Origin: GCA-2693325 sp964011675
Lineage (GTDB): Bacteria; Latescibacterota; UBA2968; UBA8231
Length of the DNA: 14,304 bases
Direction of reading: 5' to 3'
NCBI GenBank assembly: GCA_964011675.1
Contig: CAXGPR010000086.1
Coordinates: 1-14,304 of the forward strand
The position numbers were made by a program, and so were the translations under genes. The notes beneath the pieces were generated by a model. The model saw only the letters and a list, made by a program, of their open reading frames with translations, was not told the DNA's origin and did not search any database. The first letter of the stretch is position 1. Every line of letters begins with the position of its first letter. Shown in pieces: positions 7,271 to 13,403 of this stretch.

Positions 7271-8221
7271 TCACACACCGCAAACCTGTCTACGCAATGC
7301 GCGTATATAGCCAATTGTGTAGGCCGCTTCGGCTTTTCCTCCCGGGACATGGTCAGGCAGTATAGCTCCATCAAATTCGATATTTCTCAGCGCCTGCATC
7401 ACCTTGTACATATCTATATATCCATCATCCAAAAGTGTTTCTTGGAAGGTTGGAAGTGGCCTATCGACGTTTCGAAAATGCACCTTAAAAAGCTTACCTT
7501 CACGGCCAAAAAGGTCAATCATTTTATAAACATCCGCTCCCATTTGATCTCCCCCTTCAGCCCAACTACCCACGCAAAGACAAAGCCCGAAGCATTCACT
7601 GTCAGCCAAGTCGATTAACTGTTCACAGTGTGCAAAGGAGCGAGCTACCCGGCCAATCCCACCCAAAACAGGTATGGGTGGATCGTCGGGATGCAAACCG
7701 ATTCTCACTCCCGCATCTTCTGCAACAGGTACCACCTGGCGAATAAACTCTATCAGCGTTTTCCACACTTCTTGCTCACTATAAACCCGACCATGAGACA
7801 GCGGTAAATCAACGGCATCTTTTTGAACAAATTCTCTTGTAGGCAAGCCACGCGTTTCACCTATTCCAGTTTGGTAATACTGTGGAATATTTTTATTCGC
7901 CATGTGCGCATAAGTCGTGTAGCCAATACCCGCCTTACCTAAGTTGCGTAAATACTTTTTGTATTGCTCAATTTTCTTAGGAAACTTTTTAGAGCCCAAA
8001 ACTATATCCGAATCGCAGTGCAGATCGAGGACGCCAATGTTCCACAATTCAATATTCCACGCTTCTAATCGCTCCTTAATCGAAGCCATATACTCAAATG
8101 TAGCTATATCTAGTGTGGTCCATATCGTGGCGGCATCAATTCCCATATGTCGAAAATAGTTCAACTCTTCTTCCGTTGGATCTGGACTCATACGTTCGGC
8201 AATACGAATCTTTGTGCCCAA
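7271..8221 (-). CDS. mannonate-dehydratase-like TIM-barrel enzyme (UxuA/ManD family)
   Basis: 316 residues; typical UxuA is about 350-395. Family motifs are LHPDDPP (176-182), LCLCVGSW (213-220), FKVHFRNV (245-252), DDGYIDMY (265-272) and LPDHVPG (288-294). His177, Cys216, His248 and Asp290 line up with the four metal ligands (His, Cys, His, Asp) of mannonate dehydratase, so the divalent-metal site appears complete. The reaction of the family is D-mannonate to 2-dehydro-3-deoxy-gluconate in hexuronate breakdown. The shorter length and absence of uronate genes here leave the exact substrate open; a sugar-acid dehydratase or a related epimerase are alternatives. The start is TTG at 8219-8221, with GGGAGA about 12 bases upstream and an in-frame stop seven codons further up. 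An ATG at codon 11 would cut the first beta strand. It is divergent from uvsE. Confidence 0.8.
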   Translation of the reverse strand: MGTKIRIAERMSPDPTEEELNYFRHMGIDAATIWTTLDIATFEYMASIKERLEAWNIELWNIGVLDLHCDSDIVLGSKKFPKKIEQYKKYLRNLGKAGIGYTTYAHMANKNIPQYYQTGIGETRGLPTREFVQKDAVDLPLSHGRVYSEQEVWKTLIEFIRQVVPVAEDAGVRIGLHPDDPPIPVLGGIGRVARSFAHCEQLIDLADSECFGLCLCVGSWAEGGDQMGADVYKMIDLFGREGKLFKVHFRNVDRPLPTFQETLLDDGYIDMYKVMQALRNIEFDGAILPDHVPGGKAEAAYTIGYIRALRRQVCGV

Positions 8222-8305
8222 TACGGTAAATCTCCCGTTTCACAGTACTTTGTCTAGCATAACCAAACTAACCTTGATCTGCGTTTTTACAACCTCTAAC
8301 CGATA

Positions 8306-8342
8306 ACTAAATTTAGTATAAGGTTGAACGATTTACGTTCAA
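8306..8342. promoter_or_regulatory. two neighbouring palindromes in the divergent intergenic region (candidate operators)
   Basis: ACTAAATTTAGT (8306-8317) is a perfect 12-base palindrome. Six bases later TTGAACG(attta)CGTTCAA (8324-8342) is a 7-bp inverted repeat followed by an A run. They lie between the divergent mannonate-dehydratase-like and UV-endonuclease genes (gap 8222-8528), about 85-120 bases from the former start. No regulator gene is adjacent, so the binding protein is unknown. Confidence 0.45.
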
Positions 8343-8431
8343 AAAAACCACACCTTTCTTCTCAAAACAGTCTTCCACAATGAGTATGAAAGATTTCCAA
8401 GTCAAAAAAGCACCATAACCCAATCGCTAAA

Positions 8432-8459
8432 TTGACATTGACACACACAACTATACATT
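8432..8459 (+). promoter_or_regulatory. sigma70-like promoter of uvsE
   Basis: TTGACA (8432-8437; a second copy abuts it at 8438-8443) is followed after 16 bases by TACATT (8454-8459). The predicted transcript would start near 8466, giving a leader of about 60 bases before the ATG at 8529. The -35 match is perfect and the -10 match moderate. Confidence 0.45.
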
Positions 8460-8528
8460 CGCAGTAGAAATAAGAGGGCAAACAGCCTTCTTTCCGCGCC
8501 TTCTCCTCAAGCTTTGGACCACTTCATT

Positions 8529-9398
8529 ATGATTGACCCGTCTCATAATATACGCTTTGGATATCCTTGTCAGAATGAGACGCTCTCCGCAACGACTAAT
8601 CGGGGCATAAAATTAGCCAGTATTAAAGATGTCGAGCGGATACGTGATAAAATCCAAGACAACCTTAACGACTTAGAACGGATGCTCTTATGGAACAGAG
8701 GTGCAGGCATTCATCTTTTTAGGATAGGCCAACACCTCATACCCTTCGCCTCACACCCAAATTTCCCCTATGATTGGGACACATATCATATAGAGCACAT
8801 TACTCAGATTGGGAAACTTGCGAAAGAAATAGGTGTTCGGCTCTCGATGCACCCAGGCCAATTTATCAATCCTGGCAGTCCAAATGATGAGGTAGTTGAA
8901 CGTAGTTTAGCCGAATTACATTATTCTGCAACCGTCTTGGATCTATTAGGGGCGGAAGATGGCGTAATCGTTCTTCACTTGGGCGGAGCCTACGGCGATA
9001 AGCCCAGTGCGATGCGCCGGTTCATTGAAGTAATGCGTGCCGAATCCCAGATTAAACGCTACTTAGCGATTGAAGTAGACGAGAGTGTGTGGACACTCGC
9101 TGAAGTTGCCGAAGTGGCCAGTGAATTGGGCGTAGGCGCCATCGTCGACAATTTACATCATCGACTCAACCCGGGTAATCTTTCTCTGGGAGAAGCCATC
9201 AAATTGGCTCGCCCTACTTGGAAAACGCGCCCCAAGCTACATCTGTCCAGTCAAAATCCTCAAAAAAGGCCGGGGGCCCACCACGTTTCTATCCTACCAG
9301 AAGATTGGGATGAACTACTTCATGCATTAAACGGTGAGGTGGCCGACATCATGGTTGAAGCAAAAGGAAAAGAGAAGGCCGTTTTGCCACTGCTTTGA
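8529..9398 (+). CDS. uvsE: UV damage endonuclease (UVDE/UvsE)
   Basis: 289 residues from the ATG at 8529. UVDE nicks DNA immediately 5' of UV photoproducts and other lesions and starts a repair route independent of UvrABC. The family pattern is complete: IRFGYPCQN (8-16), LIPFASHP (70-77), SMHPGQF (106-112), LHLGGAYGDK (149-158), IVDNLHH (205-211), KLHLSSQ (236-242) and DIMVEAKGKE (273-282). His76, His108, His150, Glu182, Asp207, His210, His238 and Glu277 sit at a nearly constant offset from the metal ligands recalled for Thermus UVDE, so all appear present. The usual ENDD block reads EVDE here, keeping the metal Glu but losing the Asn. A TTG at 8514 would add five residues; the ATG is preferred because TTTGGA lies 10 bases upstream and family proteins start near the IRFGYP strand. 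The gene is monocistronic and divergent from the mannonate-dehydratase-like gene. Confidence 0.92.
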   Translation: MIDPSHNIRFGYPCQNETLSATTNRGIKLASIKDVERIRDKIQDNLNDLERMLLWNRGAGIHLFRIGQHLIPFASHPNFPYDWDTYHIEHITQIGKLAKEIGVRLSMHPGQFINPGSPNDEVVERSLAELHYSATVLDLLGAEDGVIVLHLGGAYGDKPSAMRRFIEVMRAESQIKRYLAIEVDESVWTLAEVAEVASELGVGAIVDNLHHRLNPGNLSLGEAIKLARPTWKTRPKLHLSSQNPQKRPGAHHVSILPEDWDELLHALNGEVADIMVEAKGKEKAVLPLL

Positions 9399-9748
9399 CC
9401 CTTCCCCAAAAAACTGGCGAACTCCCCTCAGGGTCGGCCTGCCCTCCTGTGAGTCTATTTACCGACACTTAACTGGGAACACTGATTAATATTTATTTAG
9501 GATGCCGATTAAAGAATCTATCAATCTAATTATACTCTGGAAAAATAGTGAAGTAGCCCTTTTAAGCTCTCACTCAATTACAAGGATGAACATACAAGGC
9601 AATCAGCGGTAAAAACTTATTTGGTGCTTCCAGAACGACCTTATAACGAGAAACTAAATGAATGACATCTAAAACAGGGAGGATGCCGCAGCCTCAAACG
9701 AGTTTTTTGAAGCCTGTAATCGTACAAATCAATTAATGATAAATTATC
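9399..9748. other. 350-base gap between convergent uvsE and the small-gene operon
   Basis: No supported gene. One candidate start (ATG 9683) would give a 17-residue peptide with its AGGGAGG directly abutting the start, too close to be credible. Apart from the stem-loop at 9691-9713, nothing recognisable is present, and no strong terminator follows uvsE. Confidence 0.5.
9691..9713 (-). terminator. possible terminator stem-loop after the small-gene operon
   Basis: On the minus-strand transcript GCUUCAAA pairs with UUUGAGGC (one G-U wobble) around a 7-base loop, about 35 bases after the stop of the 111-residue gene. It lacks a downstream T run, so its role as an intrinsic terminator is doubtful. 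Confidence 0.3.
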
Positions 9749-10084
9749 TTACTGCGGTCGTAAGAGAGCAGATATTATATTCACCGGGCGTAGGGTAACG
9801 TTTTTAAAGCTGAGTAAACGTGAAACATCGGCTTTGTGTAAACGAACAATGGCTATTTCCCATCCCTTAAGGACTATTTTTCCTTGAATTTCGTCTAACC
9901 AGTTCAGGTCGAGCAGTTTATGCCTTGTGCGTTCTAACTTTCTCAAAATTTTAAAAATTGAAAAAAGCGTAGACCACTCGGTAAAAGAGACATTAATAGA
10001 AGAGTTGTCGCCGCTCACTTGGAACCTTCCTTCGGGTGAAGAAATATCCAAGTGAGCAGTAATGTCAAGATGCTGATTTTTCAA
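9749..10084 (-). CDS. hypothetical protein, second gene of a two-gene operon
   Basis: 111 residues, not recognised. There is no signal peptide or membrane helix. The first third (LDITAHLDISSPEGRFQVSGDNSSINVSF, 6-34) alternates in a beta-strand manner. A basic helical part follows (STLFSIFKILRKLERTRHKLLDL, 38-60), then WLDEIQGKIVLKGWEIAIVRL (63-83) and a hydrophobic-basic tail. A soluble alpha/beta protein of the cytoplasm is likely. Its ATG overlaps the stop codon of the 67-residue gene by four bases (ATGA), so the two are co-translated. The pair shares the promoter near 10343-10370. A toxin-antitoxin or effector/partner relationship is possible from the layout, but no family motif supports it. 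Confidence 0.7.
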   Translation of the reverse strand: MKNQHLDITAHLDISSPEGRFQVSGDNSSINVSFTEWSTLFSIFKILRKLERTRHKLLDLNWLDEIQGKIVLKGWEIAIVRLHKADVSRLLSFKNVTLRPVNIISALLRPQ

Positions 10085-10284
10085 GCAGACTGCCGATCGG
10101 TTGTGGTAACTTTTATAGTTCCATCAAGGTGCCATTTTGCTCCACTATCTTCCCCAACGCCTGAAGGCACTTCGACGGTGAGATTCTCGAAAGTGTAAGT
10201 TATCACTGCCCCGCGTTCAGTTAACCGCTCATAAAGGCCAATAGCAAGATCAGGCCAAGTAGTGGTCTTATTTTCGGATTCCAT
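10081..10284 (-). CDS. hypothetical protein, first gene of a two-gene operon
   Basis: 67 residues, not recognised. An amphipathic helix (WPDLAIGLYERLTERG, 10-25) is followed by strand-like segments: AVITYTFENLTVEVP (26-40), a GVGEDSG turn (42-48), and AKWHLDGTIKVTT (49-61). It is small, acidic and soluble, without cysteines. A strong ribosome site GAGGAG lies about 8 bases before the ATG. The promoter, the palindrome in the leader and the four-base overlap with the next gene all support a real expressed gene in spite of its size. Function unknown. Confidence 0.7.
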   Translation of the reverse strand: MESENKTTTWPDLAIGLYERLTERGAVITYTFENLTVEVPSGVGEDSGAKWHLDGTIKVTTTDRQSA

Positions 10285-10312
10285 TTTCTCGTCTCCTCGT
10301 AGGTGTTTTATC

Positions 10313-10331
10313 AGGCCTAAATTTTAGGCCT
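10313..10331. promoter_or_regulatory. perfect 19-base palindrome (candidate operator) in the leader of the small-gene operon
   Basis: AGGCCTAAATTTTAGGCCT is a perfect inverted repeat (9-bp arms, one central base). It lies 29-47 bases upstream of the start of the 67-residue gene and about 11 bases downstream of its predicted -10 element, so a bound repressor would block transcription initiation. In RNA the one-base centre makes a tight hairpin unlikely, which favours a dimeric DNA-binding protein. Confidence 0.6.
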
Positions 10332-10342
10332 CAATAGTTAAG

Positions 10343-10370
10343 TAAATACTCGATAATTTTCTTTTGTCAA
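10343..10370 (-). promoter_or_regulatory. sigma70-like promoter of the small-gene operon
   Basis: On the minus strand a perfect TTGACA (complement of 10365-10370) is followed after 16 bases by TATTTA (complement of 10343-10348). The transcript would begin close to the palindrome at 10313-10331 and carry a leader of about 50 bases with a GAGGAG ribosome site. Confidence 0.5.
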
Positions 10371-10917
10371 AGTTTTGTTGAAATTTTGTCTAATTTAGAG
10401 GATGTGTGTAAGTACACTCACAGACAAATCAATATAGCAGTTGGGGTTTGTGCCGCAATAAAAAATCCACCTAATTTGAAGAAAATTACACATGAGTGAG
10501 AGAATTTCGCCATTACTCAGAAAATGCTAAAAATAAAATTTACAGACAAACAAAAACCGTTTATTTCTCTCCGCTCATTTAACTTCCCACAAGCATCCTA
10601 CCCAGCATCAGAATATTTTCATAATTTGATTCCTCAAAATTATTCTTTAGATTTTTCAATGTCATATTTGACACACATAATTCATGTGTAACCATCACTT
10701 TTAGTAAACACTAAATTTGTCGTAATTTCCATTTATCTCCACACACGGATACACTTGGGCATCAGCTTTCCTCTGCTATATGAGCACAAGACTAAAATGC
10801 TATTTTTTGTAATCCTTGTCACATACATTCTACGCTTTCCGGCTCTGATTTGTTATATTTACCTAAGGAAGTTGTGGTAAAAAACTCTGCTTCACCATTA
10901 AGAGTGAGGAACCGATA
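10371..10917. other. AT-rich non-coding region
   Basis: All frames are broken by stops and no RNA gene is recognised. Short inverted repeats are present: GTGTA(ag)TACAC near 10406-10417, ACACAT(aattc)ATGTGT near 10673-10689, and TTTAGT(aaac)ACTAAA at 10700-10715. The region presumably holds the promoter of the small membrane ORF at 10918; a TATATT hexamer (10854-10859) could be its -10 element, but no matching -35 is clear. Confidence 0.45.
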
Positions 10918-11046
10918 ATGAAAATCCTAAAATATGTCCTGCTTGTTGTAGCATTAGGGGTCTTTTCTTATGTAATAATCGATAATTTTAGCTTTATTAT
11001 TTTAAAAAGCTATAACACACAGGGCAGTCACCTTACATGGCAATAA
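10918..11046 (+). CDS. small single-pass membrane protein (42 residues), possibly the N-terminal remnant of a broken gene
   Basis: ATG at 10918 opens MKILKYVLLVVALGVFSYVI, a basic start followed by a long hydrophobic helix, then IDNFSFIILKSYNTQGSHLTWQ and TAA. The ribosome site GAGGAA lies 7-8 bases upstream and is among the best in the window. The N-in membrane anchor (or uncleaved signal) with a short external tail would suit a small membrane protein. It could equally be the surviving start of a longer anchored exported protein, because protein-like sequence continues downstream in other frames up to 11321. No family is recognised. Confidence 0.45.
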   Translation: MKILKYVLLVVALGVFSYVIIDNFSFIILKSYNTQGSHLTWQ

Positions 11047-11099
11047 AATATGGATTGGAAAGGGTGATAATTCCCTCAACCTCAGTTTTTAGTAGTTGA

Positions 11100-11321
11100 A
11101 CCATTAAAAAATCCTACGAAAGCGTTCTTGATGGAATCAGCATCAAATAGAACGGCAAAAATAATCCTTAGGATATTGATGGTGAATTTCTCTTAGTTAA
11201 CACCACGTCAGCTGGGGCTCTCTCCTTACACTTTAGCGAACTGCCAAATCCCACGCGTCCAGTTCAGTATCAGCCCCCTCACTTACCACAACCTTACCCG
11301 ACTCAACGAACCATCCAGTAA
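11100..11321 (+). pseudogene. probable gene remnant with two in-frame stops
   Basis: One frame reads as protein-like sequence interrupted only by TAG at 11148-11150 and TAG at 11169-11171: TIKKSYESVLDGISIK, stop, NGKNNP, stop, DIDGEFLLVNTTSAGALSLHFSELP and a Pro/Gln-rich end closing at TAA 11319-11321. A third frame between (about 11036-11087) gives HGNKIWIGKGDNSLNLSF. Together with the membrane-anchored start at 10918 this suggests one exported protein of about 130 residues that has decayed by frameshifts and stops. There is no start codon for the 3' part. The inference rests on composition alone, so chance open frame is a real alternative. Confidence 0.35.
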
Positions 11322-11698
11322 CCAAGAGATTTTTTGACACCTGTAACTAACATCCGTGCGTACTCTATCTTGGGGCTACACCATGTTAGCTGTCTCTTAT
11401 TGACAAAAGCGATAGATAACCGAATTGACGCAGTGTGATTTTATATGGATGGCATTTGGTCGAATCGCGGTCTGATAATTACACCGTCAAGTGTGAAGAT
11501 ATGGAATAACAGTTGCCGTATCGTGAAATATTTTGACATTGTTAACGAAATTCAGAACGCGTCACTTAAACTAATGACCGTTCAAAACCATTCTTGGAAC
11601 CACATCTCTAAGTAATCTCAAAATAAATTTTTTTTGATCTTTGTTTATATATCTGACGAAGTCATTTCATGGTATATCACTAAAATCGGAGCCACACC
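11322..11698. other. non-coding leader region of the cyclase gene
   Basis: No gene longer than a few codons. Three TTGACA hexamers occur (11333-11338, 11400-11405, 11533-11538), none with a convincing -10 at proper spacing. A T-rich block and TATATA (11646-11651) lie about 50 bases before the cyclase start and may form its promoter. At 11383 a six-codon ORF (MLAVSY) follows a start context almost identical to that of the cyclase. Confidence 0.4.
11372..11385 (+). repeat. near-copy of the cyclase start-codon context (copy 1)
   Basis: GGGGCTACACCATG at 11372-11385 differs at two positions from GGAGCCACACCATG at 11688-11701, which contains the cyclase ribosome site and ATG. Here the ATG opens only six codons before TGA. 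Confidence 0.45.
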
Positions 11699-13120
11699 AT
11701 GTATGATAGGAACTCAGTTAAGTCGCTACAAAATCATGTAGAAGTGCTTACCAAGTTTCCTGACCAAAACCCTAATCCCGTTTTTAGAACTGACGAGAAG
11801 GGTAGATTGCTGTATGCGAACCTTGCTGGGCAAAGTTTACTACATGTGCTAGGTATAGAGATTGGAAGTAAACTCCCCGATACACTTATCGCTCATGCAG
11901 ACAATACAGTAGAGAATCAGTTGGAATTATCTGTGGGGTCGCGAACTTTTGCGTTTCACGTCGTGTCTGTGCCGGAACTCTCATCGATTAACATCTACGG
12001 AACAGATATTACAGCAATGAAAGCGATTATGAGATTCCCAGACCAAAATCCTAATCCTGTATTTAGGCTGGACATGAACGGTGCATTAACATACGCAAAC
12101 GAGGCTGGGCAACGTGTGGTAGAGGATCTCGGAATATGTATCGGTCAGCAGTTTCCGGCTAAGGTTAGCTTAAATAACGAAATTCCAACTGATAACCGAA
12201 TAGAGATGCAGGTAGGATCAAGCGTTTTCACTTTTCACATAGTCCACGTACCGGAGTTTGAATTCATAAACATTTACGGAACTGACATCACAGCCCAAAA
12301 GGAAAATGAAAGTATACTGATCAAGCTAGCTAAGTATTTTTCCCATCATGTATTTGCCTCTATTTTCTCTGGTGATCTTGAGGTAAAAATACAGACTCAG
12401 AGAAAGAAGCTCACGATTTTTTTCTCAGATATTAAGGGGTTCGGAGAGATTACGGAACGCCTCGAGCCTGAAGCATTGACTGAGTTACTTACAGAGTATC
12501 TCACAGCGATGACAAATATAGCTACTAAATACGGCGGAACTGTAGATAAATACATCGGTGATGCCATCATGATTTTTTTCGGCGATCCTAAAACTCGAGG
12601 GACTAAAGAAGATGCTCTTGCGTGTGTCTCAATGGCGCTTGAAATGAAGAACGCCATGCAAGTCTTCCGACATAGATGGCTTGACAAAGGAATCTCTCAA
12701 CCACTCGACATACGAATGGGGATTCATACTGATACTTGTACGGTCGGCAACTTTGGTTCCCAAGATAGGTTAGACTACACGACGATTGGAAATGGGGTCA
12801 ACCTTGCATCGAGACTTGAGTCCAGTGCGCGTCCCAATCAGATTCTAATATCAGAAGAAACCTATTTACTCGTTCGCGATACTATCGCTTGCGAAAAACT
12901 TGAAAAAATTTCGGTGAAGAGCATTACGCATCCGGTTCAAACGTATGAGGTTCGCGGTGAACTTTCAAACGCATCAAGTTCGATATCCATTGAGGAGGCG
13001 GATGACGGGTTTCGCCTGTTTATTGACCCTAAAAACATACATGATGTGGTAGGTAAACGTTTACTTCTTAGCGATGCTTTAGCTCTTTTGGAACGACTAA
13101 GCAAAGATGAGGATGAATAG
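11699..13120 (+). CDS. class III adenylate/guanylate cyclase with two tandem PAS domains
   Basis: 473 residues, no membrane helix, so a cytoplasmic sensor enzyme. Two near-identical PAS-like modules (F20-K108 and F113-K201, each beginning FPDQNPNPVFR and ending NIYGTDITA) are followed by a linker typical of this class (HHVFASIFSGDLEVKIQTQRKKL, 217-238). The catalytic domain spans 239-420. Metal-binding aspartates are D244 (FFSDIKGF) and D288 (KYIGDAIM), the purine-recognition lysine is K284, and the transition-state pair is N368 and R372 (VNLASRLE). The second purine position is Thr361 (DYTTIG) rather than Asp, as in the IIIb subgroup of soluble, bicarbonate-responsive adenylate cyclases. Lys/Thr favours ATP, so cyclic AMP is the expected product. 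A C-terminal tail of about 45 residues (430-473) has no recognised domain. The ribosome site is GGAG 7 bases before ATG. It is transcribed alone; the signal sensed by the PAS domains is unknown. Confidence 0.92.
   Translation: MYDRNSVKSLQNHVEVLTKFPDQNPNPVFRTDEKGRLLYANLAGQSLLHVLGIEIGSKLPDTLIAHADNTVENQLELSVGSRTFAFHVVSVPELSSINIYGTDITAMKAIMRFPDQNPNPVFRLDMNGALTYANEAGQRVVEDLGICIGQQFPAKVSLNNEIPTDNRIEMQVGSSVFTFHIVHVPEFEFINIYGTDITAQKENESILIKLAKYFSHHVFASIFSGDLEVKIQTQRKKLTIFFSDIKGFGEITERLEPEALTELLTEYLTAMTNIATKYGGTVDKYIGDAIMIFFGDPKTRGTKEDALACVSMALEMKNAMQVFRHRWLDKGISQPLDIRMGIHTDTCTVGNFGSQDRLDYTTIGNGVNLASRLESSARPNQILISEETYLLVRDTIACEKLEKISVKSITHPVQTYEVRGELSNASSSISIEEADDGFRLFIDPKNIHDVVGKRLLLSDALALLERLSKDEDE
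11756..12301 (+). repeat. tandem intragenic duplication of the PAS-coding unit (93-codon period)
   Basis: Codons 20-108 (11756-12022) and 113-201 (12035-12301) encode modules that match over their whole length with a constant 93-residue offset and no net gaps: FPDQNPNPVFR, LxYAN.AGQ, LGI.IG, F.FH.V.VPE, INIYGTDITA. Synonymous positions have diverged, so the copies are similar rather than identical at DNA level. Confidence 0.85.
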
Positions 13121-13312
13121 ATCTTGTATTTTCATTGAATGACGATTTAAATTAATCGTTAGTTAAATAAAGTTATCTGTACATCCGATGAAACAAATGC
13201 CAGTTGCGCCTGTAAACAATAAATAGCATTCGTTATTTGTGCGTTTAGCCATGGTGTAATCTCGCCAGCCCTAACATTACTGCATAAAATTAGATTTCTA
13301 TAATACCACCTA

Positions 13313-13357
13313 GCGACCGAATTAGCTGAGCCCGAAGCAGATATCCTCTGCGGTCGC
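13313..13357. repeat. nested inverted repeats between the convergent cyclase and aldo/keto reductase genes
   Basis: Outer arms GCGACC (13313-13318) and GGTCGC (13352-13357) enclose an inner hairpin GCAGA(tatcc)TCTGC (13337-13351). The rest of the 283-base gap (13121-13403) is non-coding and also contains ACGATT(taaatt)AATCGT at 13142-13159. No T tract follows, but the position between two convergent gene ends fits transcript-end structure. Confidence 0.4.
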
Positions 13358-13403
13358 GGCAGGTCTGGGCATCTGACGGCAAATCACGCCAAACCGTGCT
13401 TGC

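Noticed and set aside
7349..8159. Plus-strand frames of 71 and 89 codons
   Set aside because: Opposite strand of the mannonate-dehydratase-like gene, which has a complete metal-site pattern.
9683..9736. 17-codon frame preceded by AGGGAGG
   Set aside because: The purine tract touches the ATG directly, giving no workable spacing; composition is not informative.
12397..12687. 96-codon minus-strand frame
   Set aside because: Shadow of the cyclase catalytic domain.
13313..13403. Possible tRNA in the structured gap
   Set aside because: No T-loop (GGTTCGA-like) consensus, no acceptor stem closing and no anticodon arm of proper geometry.
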